The notes below the pieces were generated by a model, which did no database searches, had not been told where the DNA came from, and was given only the letters and a program-made list of their open reading frames with translations. 54,009 nt of DNA from Clostridia bacterium. Its GTDB lineage: Bacteria > Bacillota > Clostridia > Oscillospirales > Acutalibacteraceae. Both the position numbers and the translations under genes were made by a program. The stretch covers positions 1-54,009 of the forward strand of contig JAFQOJ010000061.1 in the NCBI GenBank assembly GCA_017403265.1, read 5' to 3'. Positions 1 through 7,692 of this stretch are shown one piece after another. Each line of letters begins with the position of its first letter. Position 1 is the first letter of the stretch.

Positions 1-123
1 AATAATAACCAAAACAAAAATAATCAAAACAATAACCAAAATAAAAACAATCAGAACAACAATCAAAACAAAAACAGCCAAAACAATAGCGAAAATAAAA
101 ATAATAACAACAACAATAGATAA
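1..123 (+). CDS. C-terminal tail of an Asn/Gln/Lys-rich protein (5' end outside window)
   Basis: Frame 1 is open from the first base to TAA at 121-123 and encodes 40 residues that are almost only Asn, Gln and Lys. The residues fall into a 9-residue (27-bp) period of the form NNNQNKN(N/S)Q: units at bases 1-27, 28-54 and 55-81 are nearly identical, and the unit at 82-108 is degenerate. A terminator follows directly, which supports a real gene end. Low-complexity Asn-rich tails occur on secreted and envelope proteins, but the body of this protein lies upstream of the window, so no function can be given. Confidence 0.6.
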   Translation, partial: NNNQNKNNQNNNQNKNNQNNNQNKNSQNNSENKNNNNNNR

Positions 124-156
124 TAAATTTAAAATTGCTCTATTTTAATTGCAAAG

Positions 157-199
157 CAAATGAAAAGAAGCCGTTTACACGGCTTCTTTTCATTTTAAG
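157..199 (+). terminator. rho-independent terminator after the Asn-rich gene
   Basis: A long stem (AAAAGAAGCCGT / ACGGCTTCTTTT, loop TTAC) followed by a T-containing stretch. The stem is nearly symmetric, so it could work in both directions. Confidence 0.8.
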
Positions 200-377
200 G
201 GGAGAAAAAAATTTTAAAACAAAAAGTTTTAAAAGTACTAAAAGGATTGCGGCTTCCTTTTTTGTACAAGTATATACTAATATAAAATTATTACCTTTTT
301 ATTAACAAATTTAAAAATAATTTTAAAGAATATAAATCATCCGTTCAGCCAATAATAAAATTGAAAGGATTGATTTT

Positions 378-1073
378 ATGAAATATACGCAATACTCCCA
401 AAAGAAAAAAGGGAATTCTGCTTTTTATATTACAATAGCGTTATGCCTTTTTCTAATTGGTGTAGCGGCTTGGTTTGCTTTTTCTAAGGTTGATAATACC
501 GATATTAAGGAGGCAGAATCCCAAAATAGCAAGCCACCTATCGCTTCAAGTGAATATAATAGCACTAACCCGTCATATACTGAAAATACAGAACCCGAAA
601 CACCAGCGGACCCAACCGACAAGGAAGTTAAAAACCAAGAATACACCTCTAAAACAGAAACTGTAAAAAAACCGAAATCCTACTGTATGCCCGTAAACGG
701 AGAGATTTTTAAGGATTTTAGTCTTGATACTTTACAGCATTCAGCAACCTACGGCGATATGCGTATTCACGCAGGAATTGATATCGCCTGTAGCGAGGGT
801 ACTCTTGTTAGTGCAGTTACAGACGGCAAAATACAAGATATCAGCGAAACTGCAGATTTAGGCAAAACCGTAACTATTGACCACGGTGATGGGCTTATTA
901 TTAAATATTGCGGACTTAAAAATATTACCGCCGAAAAGGATACCGCCGTTAAAATGGGTGATACCATAGGTGCCGTAAGCACTGTGCCATCGGAATGCTC
1001 TGACCAACAGCATCTTCATATAGAAGCGTTTGAAAACGGAAAAAGCATTTCTATTCTCAAATTTTTTGAATAA
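378..1073 (+). CDS. spoIIQ: SpoIIQ-like membrane-anchored M23 (LytM) peptidase
   Basis: A 231-aa protein with a basic N-terminus, one membrane segment (about residues 15-36), a Ser/Thr/Pro/Glu-rich linker (about 40-100) and a C-terminal LytM/M23 domain. The zinc motifs are complete: H131-A-G-I-D135 and H212-L-H214. Size and layout match clostridial SpoIIQ, the forespore half of the SpoIIQ-SpoIIIAH engulfment channel, which unlike the Bacillus protein usually keeps its zinc ligands. The presence of spoIIR in the window makes a sporulation role reasonable. AAAGGA lies 8 nt before the ATG. I found no clear sigma-F promoter. A general cell-wall M23 endopeptidase is the alternative; the M23 fold is much surer than the SpoIIQ name. 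Confidence 0.72.
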   Translation: MKYTQYSQKKKGNSAFYITIALCLFLIGVAAWFAFSKVDNTDIKEAESQNSKPPIASSEYNSTNPSYTENTEPETPADPTDKEVKNQEYTSKTETVKKPKSYCMPVNGEIFKDFSLDTLQHSATYGDMRIHAGIDIACSEGTLVSAVTDGKIQDISETADLGKTVTIDHGDGLIIKYCGLKNITAEKDTAVKMGDTIGAVSTVPSECSDQQHLHIEAFENGKSISILKFFE

Positions 1074-1109
1074 TAAAGCCCTCGGAATAATTCGTTTAGG
1101 GGCAAAGGG

Positions 1110-1138
1110 TGCCGTCTTTTTTAAGACGGCATTTTCTA
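1110..1138 (+). terminator. terminator after the M23 peptidase gene
   Basis: Stem GCCGTCTT / AAGACGGC with a short T-rich loop, followed by ATTTTCT. Confidence 0.75.
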
Positions 1139-1141
1139 TTA

Positions 1142-1170
1142 TTGACAAATTACACCAAAAACCGTAAAAT
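1142..1170 (+). promoter_or_regulatory. sigma-A promoter of the lipid kinase gene
   Basis: TTGACA (1142-1147), 17-bp spacer, TAAAAT (1165-1170), 31 bp before the ATG. Confidence 0.75.
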
Positions 1171-1200
1171 AAACTTAGTTGTTATTAAAGGAAGGTTTAT

Positions 1201-2073
1201 ATGGAATACGCAATTTTTTACAATCCCCATTCGTGCGGTGGCAATGGTCTTAAAATTGCTAAAGAAATTGAAAAGCTTATGGGAGAAAATACCTATACCT
1301 ATTATAATATTTTATCAAAAACCCCGCTTAATACAGTAATAAGTTCTCTGCCCAAAAGCACAAATATTATAATAACAGGCGGCGACGGTACTTTAAATAG
1401 CTTTATCAATCAAGTTAACGATGTAGACTCACAAAGCTTTTATTTCTACGCATCGGGTAGCGGTAACGATTTTGCGCGTGATATTGGATACAAAAAACAC
1501 CATAAGCCGATTTTAATAAACAAGTACATAAAAAGTCTTCCCACAGCAAATATTAACGGTAAGAACTACAAATTTATAAACTGCGTAGGCTCAGGTATGG
1601 ACGGCTACTGCTGTGCTGAAGTTGAAAGACTTAGAAAAATCTCTAAAAGACGCGGCAATTACCTTTTAGCCGCAATAAAAGCTTTGATTTACGCTTATAA
1701 ACCCTGTGACGCGTATGTTGTAGCTGACGGCAAGGAATATATCTTTAAAAATACTTGGTTAGTACCTACCATGAACGGAAGATTTTTTGGCGGTGGATTT
1801 ATGGCTGCTCCTGACCAAGACCGCCTAAACAGCAATAAAACTCTTTCGCTTGTTGCTATGCACAGTAGAAACTTTTTTAAAATTGTAACTGCATTTTTGC
1901 TAATAATGAAGGGCAAGCATACTAAACTTAAAAGTATGATAAAGGTAATCGAGGGACACGAATTTTCGGTAAAGCTATCTAAAAGCGCATTTTTGCAAAT
2001 TGACGGTGAAACCATACCCGATGTTACTGAATATACTGTATCTTCCGCTAAAGAAACTGCTAATATAACTTGA
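1201..2073 (+). CDS. diacylglycerol kinase family lipid kinase (YegS/DgkB-like)
   Basis: A 290-aa protein of the DAGK catalytic-domain family, which phosphorylates diacylglycerol or related lipid alcohols at the inner membrane face. Visible motifs: an N-terminal NPHSCGGNG loop, the nucleotide-binding GGDGT (60-64) and GSGNDFARD (86-94). Length is normal for soluble YegS/DgkB proteins. AAGGAAGG precedes the ATG, and a strong promoter lies just upstream, so the gene is probably monocistronic. Its stop codon overlaps the -35 box of the next gene's promoter. The exact lipid substrate cannot be told from sequence. Confidence 0.9.
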   Translation: MEYAIFYNPHSCGGNGLKIAKEIEKLMGENTYTYYNILSKTPLNTVISSLPKSTNIIITGGDGTLNSFINQVNDVDSQSFYFYASGSGNDFARDIGYKKHHKPILINKYIKSLPTANINGKNYKFINCVGSGMDGYCCAEVERLRKISKRRGNYLLAAIKALIYAYKPCDAYVVADGKEYIFKNTWLVPTMNGRFFGGGFMAAPDQDRLNSNKTLSLVAMHSRNFFKIVTAFLLIMKGKHTKLKSMIKVIEGHEFSVKLSKSAFLQIDGETIPDVTEYTVSSAKETANIT

Positions 2074-2098
2074 CAACACAAACTCATAGTAATATAAT
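2070..2098 (+). promoter_or_regulatory. sigma-A promoter of ddh
   Basis: TTGACA (2070-2075), 17-bp spacer, TATAAT (2093-2098): a perfect consensus. The TGA stop of the upstream gene (2071-2073) lies inside the -35 box. Confidence 0.85.
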
Positions 2099-2127
2099 TT
2101 TATGGTATGAAATAGGAGTGAAATATA

Positions 2128-3108
2128 ATGAAAATAGGAATTTTAGGCTACGGCAATTTAGGTCGCGGCGTAGAAGCAGCAATAAAGCAAAATGACGATA
2201 TGTCTTTAACCGCCGTATTCACACGCCGAAACCCCGAAAGCGTTAAAATAGCAACAAGTACTGCTAAAGTAATTCATATCGATAATATTTTAGATTATAA
2301 AGATGAGATTGACGTGCTTGTTATCTGCGGCGGCAGTGCAACAGATTTACCGTTGCAAACCCCCGAATATGTCAACTACTTTAATGTTATCGATAGTTTT
2401 GATACCCACGCAAAAATCCCTGAGCATTTTGAAAATGTAAATAAAAATGCTACCCGTAGCGGAAAAATAGGTATTATATCTGTTGGTTGGGACCCTGGTA
2501 TGTTTTCGCTTAACCGCCTTTATGCTAATGCTATTTTACCCTGTGGCAGTGATTATACTTTTTGGGGTAAGGGTGTTAGCCAAGGTCATTCTGACGCTAT
2601 ACGCCGTATAGACGGTGTTATAGATGCAAGGCAGTACACTATTCCCGTTGATGCGGCTATAGAAGCGGTTAAAAGCGGTAGCGAGCCAAAGCTTACTACA
2701 CGTGAAAAACATAAAAGAGAATGCTTTGTAGTAGCAAAAGACGGCGCCGATTTAGAAAGAATTGAAAAAGAAATCGTTACCATGCCTAACTATTTTGCCG
2801 ATTATGATACCACCGTGCATTTTATAACAATGGACGAAATGAAGCAAAATCATAGTGGTCTTCCACACGGTGGAACGGTTATTCGCAGCGGTAAAACAGG
2901 CCTAAATTGCGAAAATACCGCCGTAATTGAATATAAATTAAAGCTTGATTCTAACCCCGAATTTACCGCAAGCGTTCTTATAGCCTATGCAAGAGCAGCT
3001 TACAGGCTAAACCAAAAGGGTGAAAAAGGCTGTAAAACAGTATTCGATATCCCACCCGCACTTTTATCCCCTAAATCAAATGAAGAATTAAGGAGACACT
3101 TATTATAA
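2128..3108 (+). CDS. ddh: meso-diaminopimelate D-dehydrogenase
   Basis: A 326-aa NADPH-dependent enzyme that makes meso-diaminopimelate in one step from tetrahydrodipicolinate and ammonia, by-passing the succinylase/acetylase branches of lysine and peptidoglycan synthesis. An N-terminal Rossmann motif (GYGNLGRG, from residue 7) is followed by family-typical stretches such as VICGGSATDLP, SVGWDPGMFS and GVSQGHSDAIRRIDGV. Length is exactly typical. AGGAGTG precedes the ATG, and it has its own consensus promoter. A hairpin terminator follows, so the gene appears monocistronic. Confidence 0.95.
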   Translation: MKIGILGYGNLGRGVEAAIKQNDDMSLTAVFTRRNPESVKIATSTAKVIHIDNILDYKDEIDVLVICGGSATDLPLQTPEYVNYFNVIDSFDTHAKIPEHFENVNKNATRSGKIGIISVGWDPGMFSLNRLYANAILPCGSDYTFWGKGVSQGHSDAIRRIDGVIDARQYTIPVDAAIEAVKSGSEPKLTTREKHKRECFVVAKDGADLERIEKEIVTMPNYFADYDTTVHFITMDEMKQNHSGLPHGGTVIRSGKTGLNCENTAVIEYKLKLDSNPEFTASVLIAYARAAYRLNQKGEKGCKTVFDIPPALLSPKSNEELRRHLL

Positions 3109-3142
3109 TACAAAATAATAACTTACCACACAATTCATAAAT

Positions 3143-3191
3143 AAAAGAGCATGAATAGAAGGATTTTCCTTTTACTCTTGCTCTTTTTTAT
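3143..3191 (+). terminator. terminator after ddh
   Basis: AAAAGAGCA pairs with TGCTCTTTT across an A/T-rich loop; the 3' arm runs into a T tract (about 3183-3190). Confidence 0.65.
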
Positions 3192-3303
3192 TTTTAATAG
3201 CTTAATTGAATAACTCATCGATTTTTACATTCTTGTTTTCTACGCTTCAAATATAATACCTCTTTAAAATCAATGTGATTCACTTTTTAAGTTTCTGTCT
3301 CAT

Positions 3304-3501
3304 TTATATTCCTAGAATATAATCTGCTGATACTTTATAGAATTGACACAGCGTAACTAAATGATGCAATGGTAACTGATTTATCCCTTTTTCATATCTT
3401 GAATACACCTGCTGTGTAGTTTTTAACACATTAGCGATATCTGCTTGGGTTAAATCTCTATCTTCCCGTAATTCACGTAACTTATCATAATACGTTTTCA
3501 T
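3304..3501 (-). CDS. XRE-family helix-turn-helix regulator
   Basis: A 65-aa protein that is essentially one Cro/C1-type HTH domain. The recognition region LTQADIANVLKTTQQVYSRYE lies at about residues 18-38, and the C-terminal YKVSADYILGI is typical of the family. It has no sensing or dimerisation extension. It is divergent from the SLOG gene at 3597 across a 95-bp gap holding two inverted repeats and a consensus promoter, so it probably represses its neighbour and itself. AGGTG precedes the ATG. Confidence 0.88.
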   Translation of the reverse strand: MKTYYDKLRELREDRDLTQADIANVLKTTQQVYSRYEKGINQLPLHHLVTLCQFYKVSADYILGI

Positions 3502-3524
3502 AAAAACACCTCATACGCATATTA

Positions 3525-3548
3525 CAATACACTTGTTTAGATGTATTG
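3525..3548. promoter_or_regulatory. inverted repeat, candidate operator 1
   Basis: CAATACA (3525-3531) and TGTATTG (3542-3548) form a perfect 7-bp inverted repeat with a 10-bp spacer. It overlaps the start of the -35 box of the rightward promoter. Confidence 0.5.
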
Positions 3549-3574
3549 AAATTACACCTCTTATGGTGTATAAT
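3546..3574 (+). promoter_or_regulatory. sigma-A promoter of the SLOG gene with embedded operator
   Basis: TTGAAA (3546-3551), 17-bp spacer, TATAAT (3569-3574). The spacer and the first -10 bases hold a second inverted repeat, TACACC / GGTGTA (3553-3558 and 3565-3570, 6-bp gap), a natural place for XRE repressor binding. Confidence 0.75.
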
Positions 3575-3596
3575 ATGCAAATAGGTGGTGCGTTTT

Positions 3597-3959
3597 ATGA
3601 CAAAAAGAATAGTGGTAGCAGGGTGCAGAGATTTTTGCGATTATAAAATCGCGAAAAAGTATATAGATTTTTGTATAAGCGATATAAAGAAAAAATACAA
3701 ATTGATATTTATTTCGGGCGGTTGTAGGGGTGCAGATTTATTAGGAGAACGCTATGCTAAAGAAAACGGTTTTGAATTCAAAATCTATCCTGCAAACTGG
3801 GAAAAATACGGTAAATCTGCAGGTCCTATAAGAAATAAACAAATGGCAATGGATTGCGATTATTTGATTTGTTTTTGGGATAGAAAAAGCCCAGGAACTA
3901 AACCTATGATTCATTTTGCAAAACAATTTAACATACCTACAAGAATTAAAATAATATAA
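3597..3959 (+). CDS. SLOG-superfamily protein, DUF2493 type
   Basis: A 120-aa protein with a Rossmann-like SLOG fold. An N-terminal RIVVAGCRDF strand-loop is followed by GGCRGAD (41-47), the glycine-rich nucleotide or phosphate loop, then a conserved GPIRN (76-80) and DYLICFWD. DUF2493/YspA-like proteins are thought to bind nucleotides or nucleotide-derived ligands; no reaction is assigned. I start at ATG 3597 because AGGTGG (3583-3588) is well spaced; a GTG at 3585 overlaps that site. A bidirectional terminator follows. The gene forms a compact divergent cassette with the XRE regulator. Confidence 0.85.
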   Translation: MTKRIVVAGCRDFCDYKIAKKYIDFCISDIKKKYKLIFISGGCRGADLLGERYAKENGFEFKIYPANWEKYGKSAGPIRNKQMAMDCDYLICFWDRKSPGTKPMIHFAKQFNIPTRIKII

Positions 3960-3962
3960 AAA

Positions 3963-4000
3963 AGCGCCGTAGTTTCTATCACAAAACTACGGCTTTTATT
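3963..4000. terminator. bidirectional terminator between the SLOG and dCMP deaminase genes
   Basis: Stem GCCGTAGTTT (3966-3975) / AAACTACGGC (3983-3992) with T-rich runs on the outer side in both directions; the two genes converge here. Confidence 0.85.
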
Positions 4001-4013
4001 ACAAGCTCGGGTA

Positions 4014-4490
4014 TTAAAATTTCAAAATTTTCTCATTCCCTGTTGGAACATATTGCCTATACTTAACACCAGCGGTATCAAACATTCTTTTAGATGCCTT
4101 TACACTGTCAGAATCGGCATACTTATCTTCCATATAAACAATTTCCTTAATGCCCGACTGCACAATAGCCTTAGCACATTCGTTGCAAGGGAAAAGGGTT
4201 ACATAAACTGTACAATCGCGAACATTGCGTTCGCAGTTTAAAATCGCATTAAACTCTGCATGGCAAACATAAAGATACTTAGAGTCAAGCCCTACACCGT
4301 CGCGGTCCCAAGGGTATTCATCATCACTACAGCAGCGTGGCATTCCATTGTAGCCCATAGACATTATTCGCTTGTCGTCGTTAACAATACAAGCGCCAAC
4401 CTGTGTTGAAGGGTCCTTACTGCGCATTGCTGACAGCATAGCTATACCCATAAAATATTCATCCCAAGTTAAATAGTCGTTTCTTTTCAC
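4014..4490 (-). CDS. deoxycytidylate (dCMP) deaminase
   Basis: A 158-aa zinc-dependent deaminase converting dCMP to dUMP, which feeds dTMP synthesis. The zinc site is complete: H77-A-E79, where E79 is the proton shuttle, and P101-C-N-E-C105. The substrate region ...GYNGMPRCC... is typical of dCMP deaminases and the ComEB family. Length is normal. It converges with the SLOG gene at a shared terminator. The competence-linked relative ComEB is the same fold; nothing here suggests a competence role. Confidence 0.93.
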   Translation of the reverse strand: MKRNDYLTWDEYFMGIAMLSAMRSKDPSTQVGACIVNDDKRIMSMGYNGMPRCCSDDEYPWDRDGVGLDSKYLYVCHAEFNAILNCERNVRDCTVYVTLFPCNECAKAIVQSGIKEIVYMEDKYADSDSVKASKRMFDTAGVKYRQYVPTGNEKILKF

Positions 4491-4518
4491 TTATGTCACC
4501 TCAATTTAATAATATACT

Positions 4519-5700
4519 TTATTGCACCATTTTGCAATCTTTATTTTTTAAAATATATATTCCGCACAAAACCATTATAAGTGGAAATATACTTGCAAGC
4601 GCCATTCCTAAATTTAAGCTTGCTTTATCGGCTACTATACCAACAAGCCAAGGTCCCAATGTACAGCCTGCATCTCCGCAAAGCGCCAACGCGCCAAACA
4701 TAACTGCTCCGCCGTTTTTAAAGTTTTTAGCGCCTTCCGAATATAAGCCCGGCCAAGAAATACTAACCGTAAACCCGCAAAGAGCGCAGCCTATAAGTGC
4801 TATTACGGGAATATGGCAAATAGCCACCGTTAAATAACATATAAAGCAAAGTACACTAAGTACTATGAGCGATTTTACAAACGATAGATTTCTAGAAAAT
4901 TTAGCATATAAAATTCTACCGCTACCCATAAATATAGCAAATGCACAAGGTCCCGAAATATCGCCTATAACCTTTGAAACTCCCAATGCGTTCTGCACAA
5001 AAAGCGAAGCCCATTCCGCCATAGCTATTTCACTCGCGCCGCCGCAAAGCATCACTATCATAAAAACAATAAATTTTTTGTTTTTAAGAAGTTCTAACAG
5101 GGTTACGGTTTTCTGTTCGGCATTAGGTTCTACTATAGGCACCTTTAAAAAACCAAACATATTTACAAACGGCACTATAGACCATATAAGCGGTACATAC
5201 ATCCAATTAACAAAGCCTAAAAGGTAAATAAGCATTGTTGTAATTAAAACCGTAGCCGCCTGTCCCCAACAGTAAAAGGAATGTAAAAGCACCATATTTT
5301 TAGCTTTATTGCGCGTTGGTAGCATTTCTATCATCGGGCTTAAAATAACCTCTATAATACCGCTTCCCGTTGCATAAATGATAATACAAATAATAAGCGC
5401 CGTATACGGTGGCATTATGTGTGGCAGTAAGCCTAAAAGCGCCAGACCTACAAAGGCTGTAAACTGAGATAAGAACGCAGTCATACGGTAGCCTAATTTA
5501 GCAGCAATTTTAGGTGTAATACTGTCCACAAATATTTGTGTTACAAAATTAAAAAGTATTAGGTTGGCTAATTGCTCATAATTAAGCTTGTAAACATCCT
5601 GAAGCGCGATAAAGAGTATCGGTAAAAAGTTGTTTACTATAGCCTGAATAAAAAAGCCAACATAACCTGCTATTTTAGTTGGTAAATAATTTATACTCAT
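4519..5700 (-). CDS. MFS transporter
   Basis: A 393-aa polytopic protein with about twelve hydrophobic segments and small loops, matching the major facilitator fold. It has an early NFLPILFIALQ segment and a central hydrophilic loop (about residues 185-205). No substrate-specific motif is recognisable; the family includes sugar and drug porters. It follows the HAD phosphatase gene with only 1 bp between stop and start, so the two are almost certainly cotranscribed and translationally coupled. Confidence 0.85.
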   Translation of the reverse strand: MSINYLPTKIAGYVGFFIQAIVNNFLPILFIALQDVYKLNYEQLANLILFNFVTQIFVDSITPKIAAKLGYRMTAFLSQFTAFVGLALLGLLPHIMPPYTALIICIIIYATGSGIIEVILSPMIEMLPTRNKAKNMVLLHSFYCWGQAATVLITTMLIYLLGFVNWMYVPLIWSIVPFVNMFGFLKVPIVEPNAEQKTVTLLELLKNKKFIVFMIVMLCGGASEIAMAEWASLFVQNALGVSKVIGDISGPCAFAIFMGSGRILYAKFSRNLSFVKSLIVLSVLCFICYLTVAICHIPVIALIGCALCGFTVSISWPGLYSEGAKNFKNGGAVMFGALALCGDAGCTLGPWLVGIVADKASLNLGMALASIFPLIMVLCGIYILKNKDCKMVQ

Positions 5701-5701
5701 T

Positions 5702-6355
5702 TTAAAATCCTAATATAAATGGTGCTATTTCAGTTGGATTATGTATTAAATGCTTGGCACCTGAGTTTTTAAGCTCATCTGCGGTACGAAGCCCCCAAAG
5801 CACACCTACAGGCAAACAACCCGAATTAACAGCAGTTTCCATATCTACACCCGAGTCGCCTAAAAAAGCGCACTCTTTGGCAGTAACACCTAAACCGTTT
5901 AATACCATTAGGGTTGAATAGGGGTCAGGCTTTAAGGGGCAACCTTCTTTCTTACCCAATACAACATCGAACAAATCGCCAAACAATTCTTTTGCAATTC
6001 TTTGTGTAAACTCGTCCTTTTTATTTGAAAGCACCGCTAATGCAATACCATTTTCTTTTAAGGTCTTTAGAGATTCGAGTATTCCGTCAAACGCAGCTGT
6101 ATTTACTAAATAATTAGAAGAATAGTGCTCTATAAAAGTATCATAAACCTTTTGGAAGTTTTCCTTATTTAATGATTCCTTAGGGATAACCGTTTCAATA
6201 AGGTTTGTCATGCCGTGACCTACAAAATAATTATACTTGGCTAATTCGTGCTGTGGAAAGCCATACTTACTCAAAGCAAAATTAGCGCTATTACAAAGGT
6301 CTTCTATAGAATTAACAAGCGTACCGTCCAAATCAAAAATAACTGCCTTTATCAT
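5702..6355 (-). CDS. HAD-superfamily phosphatase, phosphoglycolate phosphatase-like
   Basis: A 217-aa haloacid-dehalogenase hydrolase. Motif I is DLDGT (nucleophile D8, general acid D10), motif II is LSNK, the motif III lysine lies before PDPYS, and motif IV is GDSGVDME. The cap region after motif I is helical, as in the Gph/PgmB subfamily. The likely substrate is a small phosphate ester such as phosphoglycolate, but the subfamily is promiscuous. It is the first gene of a two-gene unit with the MFS transporter, which hints at handling an imported or exported small molecule. Confidence 0.88.
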   Translation of the reverse strand: MIKAVIFDLDGTLVNSIEDLCNSANFALSKYGFPQHELAKYNYFVGHGMTNLIETVIPKESLNKENFQKVYDTFIEHYSSNYLVNTAAFDGILESLKTLKENGIALAVLSNKKDEFTQRIAKELFGDLFDVVLGKKEGCPLKPDPYSTLMVLNGLGVTAKECAFLGDSGVDMETAVNSGCLPVGVLWGLRTADELKNSGAKHLIHNPTEIAPFILGF

Positions 6356-6370
6356 TAAATCACCTTAAAT

Positions 6371-6400
6371 ACAAAAAATCCCTGAGCATCGCTCAGGGTT
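6371..6400 (-). terminator. terminator after rpmB
   Basis: CCCTGAGC / GCTCAGGG with a 3-nt loop; read on the minus strand it is followed by a TTTTTT run. Confidence 0.85.
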
Positions 6401-6415
6401 TAATTGCAAGAAATA

Positions 6416-6604
6416 TTAGATAGCTCTGGTAACCTTACCTGAACGCAAGCAGCGGGTGCAAACATTGATACGACGGGGTGCGCCGTTAACGATTGCCTTA
6501 ACCTTCTTAACGTTGGGTTTCCATGTTCTGTTTGAACGTCTGTGTGAGTGAGAAACCTTAATACCGAAAGCAATTTCTTTACTGCAGATATCACATTTAG
6601 CCAT
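6416..6604 (-). CDS. rpmB: 50S ribosomal protein L28
   Basis: A 62-aa basic protein of the large ribosomal subunit. It starts MAKCDICSKE, and the second cysteine pair (CTRCLRSGK, near the C-terminus) completes a four-Cys, zinc-binding form of L28. I start at ATG 6604, preceded by a perfect AGGAGGT seven bases upstream; an in-frame GTG at 6613 overlaps that site. It has its own promoter and terminator, so it forms a single-gene unit as in many Bacillota. Confidence 0.96.
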   Translation of the reverse strand: MAKCDICSKEIAFGIKVSHSHRRSNRTWKPNVKKVKAIVNGAPRRINVCTRCLRSGKVTRAI

Positions 6605-6661
6605 GGTCTGCACCTCCTTCTTTTTTGCCAGTTTACATTAACTGACCGCATAGCAAGATAT

Positions 6662-6690
6662 ATAATACCACATATAACTCTAAAAATCAA
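6662..6690 (-). promoter_or_regulatory. sigma-A promoter of rpmB
   Basis: On the minus strand: TTGATT (6690-6685), 17-bp spacer, TATTAT (6667-6662). Confidence 0.65.
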
Positions 6691-6708
6691 GTATTTTTTT
6701 ATTTTATT

Positions 6709-7692
6709 TTAGTACTCGCTTCTTAAAGGTCTGTTCATAAGGTTTTTAACCGAATTGGCAACATCGCCGCCGCAATACAAAACATTATAGCACTCATTTA
6801 TTATCGGTAATTCCACCTTATATTTTTGTGCTAATTTATAAGCCGAGCCTGCCGCATAATAGCCTTCTACCGTGCCCACTTCCGCTAATGCTTTTTGCAC
6901 ATCCACACCGCTTCCTACCTTATAACCGAAGCGGTTATTACGGCTATGACGCGAAGTACAGGTTACAACCAAGTCACCAATACCTGTAAGCCCTGCAAAT
7001 GTGTGCTCCTTGGCGCCCATACAAACACCTAAGCGTGTCATTTCGGCAAGACCCCTTGTAATAAGCGCCGCTTTTGTATTATCTCCTAGCCCCAGACCGT
7101 CGCAAAAGCCTGCCGCTATAGCTATAACATTCTTAAGCGCACCACCTAACTCTACCCCCACAATATCGGTAGAAGTGTACACGCGGAGTGTTTCACTTGA
7201 CATAATATCCTGTACAACCTGAGAAGCCGCTAGTGACCGTGATGCCGCTACAATTGAAGTTGGAATATTGCGTGCAACTTCTTCCGCGTGGGAAGGTCCC
7301 GAAAGGGCAACTATTGTAGCATCAGGTAATTCTTCACTAATTACATCGGACAAAAAGTTAAGGGTATTTTCTTCAAAGCCTTTTGCAACATTAACTATTA
7401 TACCTGTTTTTTTATACTCGCTAAGCTTTTTTACAACACTTCTAACTGCTATAGACGGCGTTGCAATAATGGTAATATTGTCATCCTTAGCAACAGATAT
7501 ATCATTTGTAATATTAATTTCTTTAGGTAAAAACACACCGCGCAAAAGCTTTTCGTTTGTATGGTTTTTTTGAAGATTTTCTACTTCTTCTATAAATGGA
7601 GACCACAGAGTAACTTCATTTCGATTGGCAAAAGCCGAAAGTGCTAACGCCATTCCCCAGCCGCCTGAACCTAAAACGGTTATTTTAGCCAT
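6709..7692 (-). CDS. gpsA: glycerol-3-phosphate dehydrogenase [NAD(P)+]
   Basis: A 327-aa cytosolic enzyme reducing dihydroxyacetone phosphate to sn-glycerol-3-phosphate for phospholipid synthesis. The N-terminal dinucleotide motif GSGGWG (8-13) is followed by family motifs NVAKGFE, ALSGPSHAEEV (catalytic region), GVELGGALKNVIAIAAG and TCTSRHSRNNRFG. The length is normal. The start codon follows the plsY stop directly, and plsY uses the glycerol-3-phosphate made here, so der-plsY-gpsA is one operon with two linked lipid steps. Confidence 0.96.
   Translation of the reverse strand: MAKITVLGSGGWGMALALSAFANRNEVTLWSPFIEEVENLQKNHTNEKLLRGVFLPKEINITNDISVAKDDNITIIATPSIAVRSVVKKLSEYKKTGIIVNVAKGFEENTLNFLSDVISEELPDATIVALSGPSHAEEVARNIPTSIVAASRSLAASQVVQDIMSSETLRVYTSTDIVGVELGGALKNVIAIAAGFCDGLGLGDNTKAALITRGLAEMTRLGVCMGAKEHTFAGLTGIGDLVVTCTSRHSRNNRFGYKVGSGVDVQKALAEVGTVEGYYAAGSAYKLAQKYKVELPIINECYNVLYCGGDVANSVKNLMNRPLRSEY

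Noticed and set aside
1..123. A/C-rich tandem repeat at the left edge considered as a CRISPR array
   Set aside because: Period is 27 bp without unique spacers, and it reads as an open frame ending in a terminator.
4053..4837. Several plus-strand ORFs opposite the dCMP deaminase and MFS genes
   Set aside because: They are shadows of well-supported minus-strand genes and lack ribosome sites.
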